This document shows, in pieces, positions 1 to 10,858 of a stretch of 35,875 bases of DNA. Below the pieces are notes generated by a model. It was not told where the DNA came from. It worked only from the letters and a program-made list of their open reading frames with translations, and did no database searches. The translations under genes were made by a program, and so were the position numbers. The stretch comes from Isoetes engelmannii (taxonomy: Eukaryota; Streptophyta; Lycopodiopsida; Isoetales; Isoetaceae), in assembly GCA_011763485.2 (NCBI GenBank), contig JAANSK020248163.1, positions 1 through 35,875 on the forward strand, written 5' to 3'. Every line of letters begins with the position of its first letter. Positions within the stretch are counted from its first letter, which is position 1.

Positions 1-36
1 CAAGTAGATAAAATTGCAACTAGATGAGACCCACAG

Positions 37-110
37 AATTGCAAGTAGATAGAAATGTACGTAAATGGAATTGCAAGTAGATAGAAATGTAAGTAAATGG
101 AATTGCAAGT
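37..110. repeat. 32-bp tandem duplication
   Basis: A 32-bp unit starting AATTGCAAGTAGATAG occupies 37-68 and again 69-100 with one difference. A third partial copy begins at 101, and a diverged partial copy lies before position 37. It is non-coding and its function is unknown. Confidence 0.9.
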
Positions 111-413
111 AACTTCAAATTTGAAACTAATTGAACAATTCCCCAAAAGAGTGTAGGACACGTGTCAGATTGTGATTGAAGGAAGCGAACAGAATGTTAT
201 AACCCAAACTTTACGTATAAAAATATGTCACTCTTTTTGTGACGTGGATGTGGCCAAAAAAATACGTGTGGTCAAAGGGTACTAAAAGAGAGCAGAATGT
301 TCTAGCTTGATCGCTACTTGGATATCGTTGGAATCTACTTATCCTTTTGAATCCATAACTCTTCCGACACTTGCTTGCCCTTCGATTCTAAGCCGGCAGC
401 CAAGCCATGGGAT

Positions 414-536
414 TTCATCCCATCTACAGGATTCCTATACAAAGAATGCGATGTAAAGCGGAGTTCTTACAAATTGGGCATTCCACCGCATCTACCGAAT
501 TCCTCTACAAACATTACGATATAAAGCGGGGTTCTT
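414..536. repeat. imperfect 68-bp tandem repeat
   Basis: CATCTAC-N-ATTCCT-TACAAA-CGAT-TAAAGCGG-GTTCTT occurs at about 421-468 and again at about 489-536, a period of 68 bp. The copies are diverged, so this is older than the near-perfect duplications elsewhere in the window. Confidence 0.65.
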
Positions 537-892
537 CGAGTTTGTAAGCTGAGTTTCTATTTCTAATGAATATGGCAACTTGCGTTTTTTTTTTCATTTA
601 TTAAAGTGCAATGTGTTTTCTGATTCTAGGGTTTTCCTGTCATGGCGAACTACGAGACTTGGAGACTTCATTCGCGAATTGATCGTATTTTTCGTTGGAG
701 GCTTGGTGGGGGCTTGGTGCGGTCTTGCATAGATTAAGCATTGAAAAATATCTTTGTGTTTGGCATGGCGGAGCTGGCAGGGACAAAGAATAAAGCAAGC
801 AGCATGTTTCTTTGTAAAATCTTGAAGTCCACCTATTCCGGCATGCATTATATTCTTTCCTTTTGGGGTTCTGCAGTGTTTGAGCATTCTGT

Positions 893-1440
893 ACAAATTG
901 GATGGCCGTATATAGATTTCGGGATGTAGTATTTCCAGATTTTTTTTGTGGTATTTCCGGGCCACCCGGCGGTATATAGAGTTCGGGATGTGGTATTTTC
1001 GGACTTTTTTTGTAGTATTTTCGGCCACCCAATATCAGCCACTGTACATCACAATTTCAAGCCCATAATCAACCTTTTGGGACATTTTTGGATTGATCCG
1101 GCTCTATCTAAGCTCAAATCGCCTCCTCTCTTCATCAAATCACTGTTAAAGAGGCATACAAAGTGATTTGAAGGGCTTTTGAAGCGCTTCAAGCCGTCAA
1201 CGGAGCTGCAAGAACAATCCGACCAAAGATCTCAGCTCCGCCGCCTGGTTTTGCGCTTGGTTTTTGGCCAGAAATACCTTTTTTGGCCGGAAATACCTCT
1301 TTTTAGGCCGGAAATACCACTCTTTTCGGCCGGAAATACCATCTGGCTGATAACGGATGGCCAGAAATACCACCAAAAAGGTCCGAAAATACCATATCCC
1401 GGACTCTATATACAGACGTTCGTACAAAATTGGCCTAGTT
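893..1440. repeat. inverted and tandem repeat cluster (GGAAATACC family)
   Basis: A ~65-bp unit (TATATAGAGTTCGGGATGTG, then GTATTTTCGGAC, a T-run, and a GTATTTCCGGCC-like end) occurs twice in tandem at about 900-965 and 966-1030. It occurs once inverted at about 1353-1430. Between the arms, five short copies of GGCCGGAAATACC (or GGCCAGAAATACC) lie at about 1266, 1286, 1307, 1330 and 1358. The apparent open frames on both strands here come from the repeat and show no protein-family signal. It may be the remnant of a foldback or MITE-like element; no clear target duplication is seen. Confidence 0.7.
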
Positions 1441-4370
1441 ATTCAATCCCATGCTATTTATTTATTCTTTGCATATGCTCTGTGCCTAATGAATCTCATG
1501 TTTCTTGCTTTTTTTTGCAGATATAAGGATAAACGCTCAACTCAAATACGTGAACGAAAAAAAAATGAAAAACTAAAAGGGATGTTGTCCAAAATGTCAA
1601 GTGATTTTTCTGGCCTTCACGGCAAATAGGCTGCTGTGACAGAGGACGAATGATCTAACACAGACGCACATTCTCAGGTACTTTTAACTCCCAATCAGTG
1701 TTGTGTAAGATTGACTTTTTCTGTCATTGGATCAGGCACCAGTAAGTGTAGAGCTACTGGTATTACAGGCTGCATCTCCATTGTCTTTGCAAAACCATGA
1801 CATTACAGTATCTCTAAGCTTGCATGTGCTTCAGACACTGAGAATTCATGGTTAAACACACCTCTAATAATCCTAGTAACGAAATTTGCTTAACTGTGAG
1901 CCCTTCAAAATTTTAAGGGAATAAGCCAGTTTGCAAGGTTCAAAGTGGAGAAGACACAGATAGACCTAAACATGTGAAAGATGGCACACCTGATCTGTCT
2001 GATGACAACCACTGATGACAACCATATGTTATCTGATAAACAAGCCAAGAAACCACATGCCTATATGGAGATCAAGTTGATTTTTACTTTGATAACTTGG
2101 CCATTTGTTTATATGTTACCTTTGTGTTAAAGTTTATACTGCAATTATTTGTTTAGGTCAATTTTCTCGATCTACACAAATAATACTTGGTGCTGGCTAT
2201 TTCAAGTTCCAAAACAATCATCTAAGTCAAACCATTTTTAGTGCATTATCTATGTGCCGATCTTAGCGTGTTGAATCGATCTGCCTGTGGCTATGCAATG
2301 AAGAATATTATTTGTAGAGAGTTCAACAACTAATTTGAACTTGAGTAGGTAGCTACATTTTGAATTTTGAGGGTATGCTATATATAGTGCAACATAATGC
2401 TGCTTACATTTAAATAATTGTCCATGCGTTTGACTCTTTCCTATCTATACATCTGATTTTTTTGGATAGTTTTGATGTCTGGGCAAGCTTTTTTTGCTCT
2501 TCAAAATCATAGCTTTAAACTTATTTGTCTTATATAATTACTTCTACCGATATTATTTGGAACATATTTTCCAAAGTTGAGTTCAATGAAGGGGATTTCG
2601 TGTTGCTATCTGCATAATGCCAATTTGTGATTTTTAAGAGTAGGAATATGTTACTATTGTAGAATCCAAATCTATTTTGTCAAAAGCTTCAGACTTGGTC
2701 TGCAGTTTGGGTTCTATACACCTTCTCCTCATAGATGTGATATACCACCCATTATTATCTCATCATTACGCTAATGTGGCAGCATTAAACCCGTGAATAA
2801 ATGCGGCAGCAACGCTGCCGCCCCATCATCTTGTAATATTAAATGTATTTAGTAGAAGATTATGATTATATTTTATTATGCACAACTATGGCGTGACATC
2901 ATGTATACTTCTTATTAGCCATTAGGTAGATCTCTTGATTTATGGATATCAGCTTTGAAAAATAGCAAAATGGTGGAAAATACCTCCTGCAGCCAATTTT
3001 CCCAGATTTTATATCTCTTTTGGTTTAATAACATGATCATGATCAAATATGAGGATCAAATAATGGCAAAGAATAAATATACTGCAGTTTCTGAGGTAAT
3101 TTGTTGGATAAAAGTATTCATCAATTTTTTTTTAAGGACGACAATCTTTATTCACTCTTTAAATTGTAAGAGTCTGCAGAAAACCTACTGTCAAGGTGAT
3201 ACTTTTATAGATGACTACTACTTACTCTTGTAGCTCAAAGTAGAATGATTTGTCATTTTCTATTGGCATGTGTTTTGTTAATTGGGAATATGGAAGGTCC
3301 ATTTGTTGAGAATCCATTGTAATAAAGTCTAGAGGGTTGATCATGTCTTTTTTCTGCCCTTTTTTTCCAGTTTTAAGCCCTTTTTCATCCACCTTCGCGA
3401 GTTCTGCCTATCGCGGACAGAGCTCTTCTGCTCCTCAAGACTCTAAAGTCCGACAATGAATCTGCCTTATTTTGAGCCGTAAAGGGTTGGCAAGAAATTA
3501 TTTTATAGTTTAAATATCACTTTATATGCTCGGGAATGATATTTGTCGCTCCATCTGGTCTTAGAATCAATTTCTACTTGACTCTGATCCTTCTTGCATA
3601 AAGTGCAGAAGGGCATCTCCTTCCTCTGAAAATAGCCACCTTCTGAATAGAAAATATTACACAAAAAAATTTTGTATTTTCTTGCTCAAAAAATATTGCT
3701 AACATATGTACGATACTCTGTTCTTGGATTGAATTCTAATATGTTTCTCAAGTTAGCTCTTCCAAAAGATTGCTAATCGATACTACGCTCTATTTCTTGG
3801 ACTACATTTTTTAAGCAAAATTGAAAATAGTCATGCAAGAGTTGAGATTTTAGAGTCAATTTACCACAAGTTTCCCATAACTAGGTAAGAATCATTCATG
3901 CCTAGTTGGAAAATGCAGTACTATGGTAGCTGATTTACTTTATTTCTACCATGAAAAACTAGATTGCAATATAAGCCGGCTCTGCAGAAACTTCATGCTG
4001 ATACAAGGCAAACTGAGGTCGCTCACTGAAGTAGATACCTGAGCACCTGCAGAATGAAACATTAGCAGCAAGGACCAATAGAAACAAAACCGTGGAAGAA
4101 CGGCGATGGCCAAGCAAAAAAGGAGAGGGAAAAGTAGAGCGCAACGCCAGAATTGAATCCTATCCCTGTTTGGTTAGAGGGAAGAGCGGAGGCAAGAATG
4201 GTGTGGAATGGCATCAAGCTTCAAAGCAGGGGATTGCGTCTAGAACAAGACATTTACGGAGAAATTAGTTTACGATGTGTCGGCTATAGGAAGATTTGGA
4301 TACTTGTCATTCCCAAAAAAAGTTTGCATAAAAAAAAAATACGTCAAACAAAAAATCAAACTGGCTTATA
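1441..4370. other. intergenic, no convincing gene
   Basis: This is AT-rich sequence without recognisable coding similarity. One acceptor-like site (TTTTTTGCAG at about 1511-1520) precedes a short basic open stretch ending at a TAG at 1627-1629. This could be a terminal exon of an unknown gene, but nothing upstream supports it. A small perfect hairpin (8-bp stem, 3-nt loop) lies at 2803-2821. Confidence 0.5.
2803..2821. repeat. short GC-rich hairpin
   Basis: The arms GCGGCAGC (2803-2810) and GCTGCCGC (2814-2821) are perfect reverse complements around an AAC loop. It is isolated in AT-rich DNA and is not followed by a T-run. Significance unknown. Confidence 0.6.
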
Positions 4371-4379
4371 TAGGGCGGC

Positions 4380-4427
4380 GGTGGTGGTGGTGGTGGTGGT
4401 GGTGGTGGTGGTGGTGGTGGTGGTGGT
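4380..4427. repeat. (GTG)n microsatellite
   Basis: Sixteen uninterrupted GTG/TGG trinucleotides, preceded by a short GGCGGC stretch. The long poly-Val and poly-Trp readings across it are artefacts of the repeat. Confidence 0.97.
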
Positions 4428-4599
4428 TAGCCATACGAAAGATGGTAACATTATTTGGGGTCGTGGTTACAAAAGGAAAACAACAATTATGCATGGGAGG
4501 ACTTTATTTCACCAAAGTGAACCAACGGATATACATGGGCCTTTAACTTTTATTAAAGGGCACCTTTACATTTACTGAAGTTCTTAAGGGTCATCGGTC

Positions 4600-5138
4600 A
4601 AAAGGTTGCGTCAGTAGGATATAAGGAAAAGGCTATCAAGAAAAGGAGGGACCTGCAAGGTGCAACCAGTGATACAAAAGAATTGGCGCAGTGACAGTCC
4701 TTCAGAGATATCCAACAACGGCTACCCTCCTCCTACTCTCCCATAATTCTTCCAGACCTCTGAAGCTAACCCAGAGATTAATGAATGCTTGTTTAACCAG
4801 ACTCTTAGGATTGAGTTGAACCATAGCCAGTCTGCTTTGCTTGTGCTCGCAAGCCTGAACCCGTTTGGGTGGTGAACTTGTGCCATAAGATCCAGTTGTG
4901 TGATTTACTTCAGTTATATTTGACGGAGTTGCTAAGTTTTGCAGGAAGTACATGTCATTCGTATCAATTGGTATCAGAGTTGTGTTTCTTCCACTTAGAG
5001 CTTTTGTGTAGATCTTAAGTAGATCTCAAGTCTGGATAGAAATCCTGGAACTTCTCACCTTATCCAAACTCAGAATTCTATCTTGGAACTGTCCTTGGAC
5101 CCGAGTTTCGGTACGGATAAAGAAAGCAAAGACGACAA
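4600..5138 (+). mobile_element. remnant of an older plus-strand LTR retrotransposon (LTR end and primer-binding site)
   Basis: TGGTATCAGAG at 4969-4979 matches the initiator-methionine-tRNA primer-binding site used by many plant copia elements. It lies 2 nt after a CA dinucleotide (4965-4966) that could end a plus-strand LTR. The sequence upstream to about 4600 would be that LTR, though its start is not defined. The sequence downstream to 5138 would be 5' untranslated or early gag, interrupted by the minus-strand copia element at 5139. I found no second copy of this LTR after 11081, so this is a fragment at best. Confidence 0.4.
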
Positions 5139-5367
5139 TGTAGTTACACGAAATTGACATGCAAGAACTCTCTCATATTCAATTCGGTTGCCACATAACA
5201 AATACATGAGAAGATGCCCAAAAGGGAAACACTCCACTCCGCGGAGGTGTCTCCTAAACTTAAGGAACATAACTAAACAACACCTAACTCTAACAACTGC
5301 AGTCAACAAAATAAGACAAGTGACAATTGTCAGTTTTTGTCAACGTGGAATTATATCAATTCCAACA
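5139..5367 (-). repeat. copia 3' LTR
   Basis: This 229-bp repeat begins TGTAGTTACACG and ends TTCCAACA on the plus strand, so on the element strand it reads TGTTGG...TAACTACA with the TG...CA ends typical of LTRs. It matches 10859-11081 along its length. Confidence 0.95.
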
Positions 5368-5380
5368 CTCCCCCTCAAGA
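5368..5380 (-). other. copia polypurine tract
   Basis: On the element strand this reads TCTTGAGGGGGAG and abuts the TGTTGG start of the 3' LTR. This is the position and composition of a plus-strand-synthesis primer. Confidence 0.85.
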
Positions 5381-5474
5381 ATGACTCTTATAATCTCTTT
5401 GCAACATATCTGAATAACTCAAATGCTCAACCTAAATCTATCTTACCTGTGTCTTTTCTTTCCAAGGGGCTTTG

Positions 5475-5890
5475 TTAAAACACCAGTTGTCATGTACTGA
5501 CTACCAAGATGTTTGATGACTAGTTTTCCTTCTGCCACCTTTTCCCTAGTAAAGTGGTATTGAATTTCAATATGCTTTCCTTTAGAAAAGTTACTTGGAT
5601 TTTTGACCAAGTTTGTGGCTGCTTAGTTGTCATTCAGTATGACAGTAGGTGTTCTTCGTTCTGCTCCAATGCTTTTTAGCAATCTTTGAAGCCAAATGGC
5701 TTCTTTTGTGGCTGCACAAATAGCCATGTATTCAAATTCACACGTGCTCAAAACTATAGCTTTTTGCTTTCGACTTGCCCAACTCACTACTCTGCAGTTG
5801 CAGCCTAAAACAGATCTCGTTCGTGACTTCCGAGAAGTGTCTTGGCATGCATGATCAGCATCAACAGCCCTTCAAGGTAAATGCAGCATG
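5475..5890 (-). pseudogene. copia RNase H domain, decayed
   Basis: The minus-strand reading contains the copia RNase H landmarks in order: ADHACQDTSRKS, SWASRKQKAIVLSTCEFEY, AATKEAIWLQRLL, then HIEIQYHFTREKV near the C-terminus. The DN(Q)-type motif is broken, because the codon after ILNDN is TAA. Part of the region needs a frameshift to read through. It functioned in degrading the RNA strand during reverse transcription and is inactive here. Confidence 0.85.
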
Positions 5891-5956
5891 ATAAGTAATC
5901 CCTAAACAAAGAGTGCTTTTGAGGTACCGCAGAATGCGCTTAACAGTTTGCCAATG

Positions 5957-6650
5957 GATGGCTTCTCAAGCTAATGGATGGCTTCTGGTTGCTCCATATA
6001 TTGACTTACAATGATAACACTCGCAGCAACATCTGGACTACTACATACTATAAAGTGCATCAGAGATCCTACGACACTTCTGTAGGAGAAACCCACCTCA
6101 TTTTTGTCATTGTGAGAGGCAGAGGTTGGAGCAGTGGCCAAAGGGTGAGACACAACAGGAATACTGACCCTACGTGAATCCTGCATGTTACATTTTTGAA
6201 AAGCGACTCAATCCCTTTTGCTTGATGTAACATAATGGCATAGGTGATGGGGTCTTTAATCACATGAATACCTAGAAAATACTTAAGCGGGCCAAGATCG
6301 GTCATTTGAAAACGCTGGTACAAAGAAGACTTAGTCTCGGACATTAAACGAGAGGAATTGGAAGCAAGAATCGTCCACATAGAGAACAACAATGATAAGC
6401 TGGGTACCAAGTTGCTTGCTTGGTATAGATGTTCCAATCTGCTTCACTTATGGAGAAACCCATGAAGCCACAGAAAAATGTGTGAATAGTCTTATACCAC
6501 AATCGCAGAGACTGTTTGAGGCCGTAAATAGCCTTGAGTAGCTTACATACCTGAGCATCTGCACCCTTAGCAATAAAGTCTAGGGCTGTTTCACAAACAC
6601 TTCCTCATCAAGGGCCCCACACTGACCCCGCTTTCTTCACCACATGTGTT
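5957..6650 (-). pseudogene. copia reverse transcriptase, C-terminal part
   Basis: The minus strand reads GALDEEVFVKQP (about 6585-6620), the catalytic LYVDD motif (about 6378-6395), then MTDLGPLKYFLGIHV and later YRSVVGSLMH. These are hallmark segments of copia RT. LYVDD lies in a different frame from the downstream part, so at least one frameshift is present, and stop codons occur between blocks. Together with 7798-8060 it formed one RT that is now split by the insertion at about 6650-7797. A short duplicated phrase (AATGGATGGCTTCT) lies at 5952-5985. Confidence 0.9.
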
Positions 6651-7797
6651 TTTAAGTGTTGTTTTGGGTAAAAAACAACATGAAAATGACACAAGAAAAA
6701 CACATGGCCATTTTTTCCGGATTTGGTAGGTTCGACATGTGTTTTTATCCTAAAAAAAACAACACGTGGAAATTTGGTGTTTTTTCATATTTTTGGAAAC
6801 TGTGGTTTTTTTTGTCAACGTTGTTTTTAGCAAATTCGATTGTTTTTGAAGGAGCCACGCGTTGTTTGTCTTAAAACTAACACCAGTGGGTATAGATATT
6901 AGTACTTGTGGAGAATTAAATAACACCACTATGAAGAAAAGACTAAAAAAATAACCACATATAGGAAAAGAGAAAAATCACAATGGTTTAGGGTAACCGG
7001 CCATTGTTTATCCCCAAATAACACATGTTATTTTGTACCAATGTGTACCAAGGTCTAGGAAAACAAAGTGTTGTTTTTAATGTACCAATGAGATAGTGAC
7101 ACGTGGTATAACGTAAATTTAAAAAAAAAATTAATTTAACTAGTCAAATATAGACACGTGGCATACTTTTTTAAAAAAGAAAAGGTCACATAGAAGAAAC
7201 ATGTTATTTTTTTATATTCTACATATAGGAAAACAAAGTGTTATTTTTAATGTACCAATGAAACACTGACACATGGCATCACAATGAATTTTAAAAAACT
7301 TAATTTGGCTAATCAAATATAGACACGTGGCATACTTTTTATATAAAAAAACGTCACATAGAAAAACCAACGTGTTATTTTTACATTCTACATATAGGAA
7401 AACAAAGTGTTGTTTTTAATATACCAATGAAACACTGACACATGGCATCACAGTGAATTAAAAAAAAAAAATTAATTCGACTAATCAAATATAAACACGT
7501 GGCATACTTTTTTAAAACTAATTTACAACATTAAAAAGTAAGATGGTTTTCTGATAATCTATATGTTGTTTAAAAAAGTACCATGCGTGTTTCTGAAATA
7601 TAGCTATTGTTTTATTGCTACTACGTAGTGTTTTACCAAAATAAGGACATGTACAAAAACATTATTATAACACATAGAAACAACAAGGTGTTGTTTCTAG
7701 TATGATTTTTAATCAAAAGAAATATTTAAATGTGGAATATTTTTTAAATTAACTAATCAAATATCGGCACGTGGCATATTTTAAGTAAAATAATAAT
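6650..7797. mobile_element. AT-rich insertion of 170-bp repeats inside copia RT
   Basis: This segment interrupts the RT exactly where copia proteins continue from the ALHLDL block to the GALDEEV block. It is rich in A/T and in TGTTGTTTTT phrases. It contains direct repeats of ~170 bp starting GGAAAACAAAGTG at 7058, 7228 and 7397, plus a diverged copy from about 7680. Each unit carries an ACACGTGGCATA box, which includes a CACGTG palindrome. No coding frame is seen. The ends are approximate, and I see no clear terminal inverted repeat or target duplication. It is probably a non-autonomous element or a satellite-like fragment. Confidence 0.75.
7058..7535. repeat. tandem array, ~170-bp unit with CACGTG boxes
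   Basis: Unit 1 is 7058-7227, unit 2 is 7228-7396 and unit 3 is 7397 to about 7535 (truncated). The starts are spaced 170 and 169 bp apart. All three share GGAAAACAAAGTGTT at the start and an ACACGTGGCATACTTTTT block about 95 bp in. Confidence 0.9.
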
Positions 7798-8060
7798 ATT
7801 CTTGCTATAAGTCTAAATGGAGAGCTGCAGCCAAAACCAACACTACTCAAATTGAGGTGAGGCGAGCCACGGAGCATAAGTCTCGTGGAAATCAATACCT
7901 GCACGCTGAGAACAACCTCGAGCAATGATGCATGTTTGTGCCTGGAAATAACATTATTCTCATCATATTTAATTTTGAATATCCACTTACAAGTGATGGC
8001 TTTCCTGCCAGGGGCAGGGCACAGAGCTTCCATGTCTGGTTTGCAAGCAAGGACTCATAT
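7798..8060 (-). pseudogene. copia reverse transcriptase, N-terminal part
   Basis: The minus strand reads PGRKAITCKWIFKIKYDEN, the conserved start of copia RT, followed by a frameshifted ARLVARG-like and YAPVAS-like stretch and an ALHLDL block. The sequence then runs into the insertion. It is incomplete and frameshifted. Confidence 0.88.
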
Positions 8061-8099
8061 TCTTCATTCATAGCATGTTTCTAGATGTGGCTATGGGAA

Positions 8100-8480
8100 C
8101 TTTGCATTGTTTCAAAGCAAGTAGCTGGTTCCGCATTGGAAGCGCTACAATGTAAGGCTATGTAGGCAGATTGATGGGGTTGCTTGCTTTGCAAATAATC
8201 AAGCATCCTTCAGTGGGCTTAGAGATCCGGGAAGACCTTCGAAGTGGAGGGTTTGCAGGTTCATCATTAGTATCATGGATATCTCCATCAGAGTCGGGTT
8301 CAGTAGGCACCTCATATTCTTCCAATGGCACGTTATCATGACCATTTTCATCGTGAGATTCACTGTCACTAGAATCTTAGTCCGACGTATCTGCTCCAGA
8401 TGCTAGTTCTAGAGGACCATGGTTGCAAGGTGTCTGATTCTGCTCCTAATAATCATTCTCTTAGTGGCTGGCATGTACAA
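8100..8480 (-). pseudogene. copia linker between integrase and RT
   Basis: An acidic Ser/Asp/Glu-rich minus-strand reading leads to PLRRSSRISKPTEG at about 8207-8250. Copia polyproteins typically carry an acidic tether followed by an RRS/TR-x-x-K-P box at this point. It contains at least one in-frame stop. Confidence 0.75.
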
Positions 8481-8481
8481 T

Positions 8482-9080
8482 TTATATCATGTACAATTTA
8501 TAACCTTTGATTATTTCCCCATAGCCTACAAACATACATGGAATGGCTTGGTTGAAAATTTTACCAAATTTTCGCTCCTTCTTGGACAAATGAACATGCG
8601 TCATGCATCCAAATACTTTTAAGTTTGTAACGTCAGGCTTCTCACCAGTCCAAGCCTCCTCGGGGGAACACAATGGGGTACTGCTTTAGTGGGGATTTTA
8701 TTCATGATGTAGACAGCGGCATTAACATCCTCGGCCAAAATTCGTGGTCAATGCACTTTGACAACATCATGGACATTCAAGAACAGTCCTATTCTTGCAC
8801 TCCGCGTCTCCGTTTTGTTGATGCTTGTGTGCCGCAGACATTTTATGGCATATTCCAAAGCCCTGTAAAAATGCATGAAACTCGTTGCTATTGAATTCCT
8901 CTCCCTGGTCAGTTTGAGAGTTTTGACCCTCTTGCTTGTGTAGGTTTCTGCCATAGCATTCCACTTTCTAAAACACTCAAAAGAACCTGATTTATATTTC
9001 AGCATATGTGCCCAATTTTTTCGTGTAAAAATAATCGATTATGAGCTAGAAATATCTGGAGCCACCAATAAAGGTGACTC
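8482..9080 (-). pseudogene. copia integrase core, decayed
   Basis: Two overlapping frames together give an integrase: SGSFECFRKW (about 8979), QTDQGEEFNS (the conserved D-x-G-x-E/EF catalytic block, about 8900), then PEEAWTGEKPDVTNLKVFG (about 8615-8665) and FVGYGE. The blocks lie in different frames, so frameshifts have occurred. In an active element this enzyme inserts the cDNA. Confidence 0.88.
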
Positions 9081-9299
9081 CTACAACACCCCAAAGGTCC
9101 ATGTGGACCTTTTCTTCCCATAAGTTTTCCTTTTCTTTTTCCCCATAAGTGGACAACCCTCACATGCTCCTGCAAGTGCTCTGATCTTGGGCAAACCATT
9201 CACAAACTTCCTATCTCTCATCTGCCTTAAGAATTGGAAATTGGCATGACCCAAACGGTCATTCCAAACCTGATTTTCATTTGTAGATGTAGCATTCAT
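9081..9299 (-). pseudogene. copia GAG-pre-integrase (zinc-binding) domain
   Basis: The minus-strand reading contains VWNDRLGHANFQFLRQM followed by LAGACEGCPLMGKK. These give the H-x-n-C-x2-C zinc-binding pattern of the domain that precedes integrase in copia. It lies directly upstream of the integrase blocks. Confidence 0.88.
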
Positions 9300-9469
9300 T
9301 GGACATTGAATGAGATGTGCACCAATTAAGCTTATACAAGCATCCCTCTTTTTCTTTTATGTTGCTTGTCTTTCACAATGCATTGCCTATTGCCAAAGTT
9401 AACAAACAATTGTGCATCATCCATCTTGGATACAAAAATCAAGTTTAGCTCAAGGTCTTGTACGTATAG

Positions 9470-9665
9470 GGTCTCTTTGAGTTAGATCTTTCTAGTTGGT
9501 AGGTAGTGCCACCATTCCAGTTCCAATTCCTTTGATGCTTAATATTCCTTTACCAATATTCACTTTTCTGTTGCCACTGATATCTCTATAGTCCTCAAAG
9601 AGTTCATATTTGCTAGTCATATGGTCACTAGCCCCTGAATCCAAATACCACATCCCTTGAGATAA
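9470..9665 (-). pseudogene. copia aspartic protease region
   Basis: The minus strand reads WYLDSGASDHMTS (about 9615-9655), containing the DSGA active site, followed by a KVNIGKGILSIKGIGTG-like stretch. This block matures the polyprotein in active elements. Flanking sequence out to 9970 is decayed. Confidence 0.85.
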
Positions 9666-9972
9666 ATATGCTATCTGCTATAAAGTTGTCTGCATCTGAC
9701 ATATACCATGGAGCTTCTTCATTTGAGCATGCAGATTTAAGAAAATTCATAACAAACATTATTAACCAATGAAGATGACCATGAAACCAATAACTTATCT
9801 TGGAAAAAAGACTATTTTTGTGGCCATCGTGTGCATCTACAACAAAAGCTCTTACTACATATATCGTGGAGCCGCTGCTGTCACTATCACCTGAAGAAGA
9901 TGAGTCAATAGCTTTTGATGCCTTGTGCCTGTGCGAATACCCTCTATTCTTCTTTGACTCTTCTTTTCCAGT

Positions 9973-10200
9973 TCACTTTTGCTTCCTTTTTCTCCTGTCT
10001 GGTTCTGGACAGTCTTTTGCTAGATGTCTATGCTTATTGCAGTTATAGCACTTCCTCGTTTCACCTCCATCTTGCTTTCCAATCAGTGTCTGTCCTTCCT
10101 TATTTCCACCTTTCTTAGTTCCTCCTTGATTGATTTCTTCCATAAGAATTTGATGGCAAGCCCATTCAAGATTCAAGTTAAACATGTTCAGAGCAACCAA
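9973..10200 (-). pseudogene. copia gag nucleocapsid with CCHC zinc knuckle
   Basis: The minus-strand reading ends in CYNCNKHRHLAKDC, a perfect C-x2-C-x4-H-x4-C knuckle that binds nucleic acid, followed by a basic tail (RRKRKQK). The Gly/Lys-rich stretch before it is usual for copia gag. Confidence 0.9.
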
Positions 10201-10204
10201 TCAA

Positions 10205-10838
10205 ATTCTTAACATTATTGTATGTTGAAGGCAGTCCTAACAGCAGAGCTCCAACAATAAGGTCATTATCAAACCCTTCTCCATTCCCTGAAGCTGGAAG
10301 GGTGTTGCCTTTATCTTAGACATGTATTCTTCAACAGATGCACACTCCTTCAACTTTGTGGTAAATATTATGGAGTACAAACTAACTTTGTGGTAAATAT
10401 TATGGAGAACAAACTAGCTTGCAGTGAAAAATGTTTCTTCTTGTATGTCAAAGCAAGTTGTTCCCAGACTGCCTGTGCCCTTTCAGCTACCTCTACTTGG
10501 CCATCAAGTTGTCATCCAAATATTTCATAAGCTTATTCTTGGCTTCCCAATCTCTTTGTATCCATCTTGCAAGATACTGCTTGTCTGCTTCTGGATCTAC
10601 TTGCTTCTGGATCAACTCACCCTTCCCTTCAAATGTCATGCCTTTGACTATCCGTGCAATAGTAGCCTTTTGTGTTGCAAGTATGGTTAGGTTCATCACC
10701 TGAGACAATACTCCATAGTCCCTTCTCAGCCAATTTGCCTCGAACCTTCATGAACCAGTAGAAAGCATTAGAATGAGAAATCTTCTCGATCCTACCCATC
10801 CTGATTGGAGCTCACACAGAACTTCACTCAGACAGATC
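10205..10838 (-). pseudogene. copia gag N-terminal part, decayed
   Basis: Minus-strand reading fragments such as LARWIQRDWEAKNKLM (within 10493-10708) resemble gag of copia elements. The rest is frameshifted. A 32-bp tandem duplication (10352-10415) lies inside it. Confidence 0.65.
10352..10415. repeat. 32-bp tandem duplication in gag
   Basis: The unit starting AACTTTGTGGTAAATATTAT occupies 10352-10383 and 10384-10415 with one mismatch. Because 32 is not a multiple of 3, it shifts the gag frame. Confidence 0.9.
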
Positions 10839-10845
10839 GGCTCAA

Positions 10846-10855
10846 TCTGATACCA
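10846..10855 (-). other. copia primer-binding site
   Basis: On the element strand this reads TGGTATCAGA, 3 nt after the 5' LTR end. It is complementary to the 3' end of initiator methionine tRNA, the usual primer of plant copia elements. Confidence 0.9.
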
Positions 10856-10858
10856 TAA

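Noticed and set aside
594-1042. Overlapping minus-strand frames of 64-144 codons
   Set aside because: They translate the inverted/tandem repeat (recurring KYHIP and YIRP phrases come from the repeat unit). No family signal, no supporting exon structure.
3959-4144. Minus-strand 61-codon frame with a signal-peptide-like hydrophobic stretch
   Set aside because: It starts at TTG rather than ATG, no in-frame Met was found, and there is no homology or supporting context.
4153-4578. Plus-strand 141-codon frame with poly-Val
   Set aside because: The frame is held open by the GTG microsatellite; the flanks have no conserved features.
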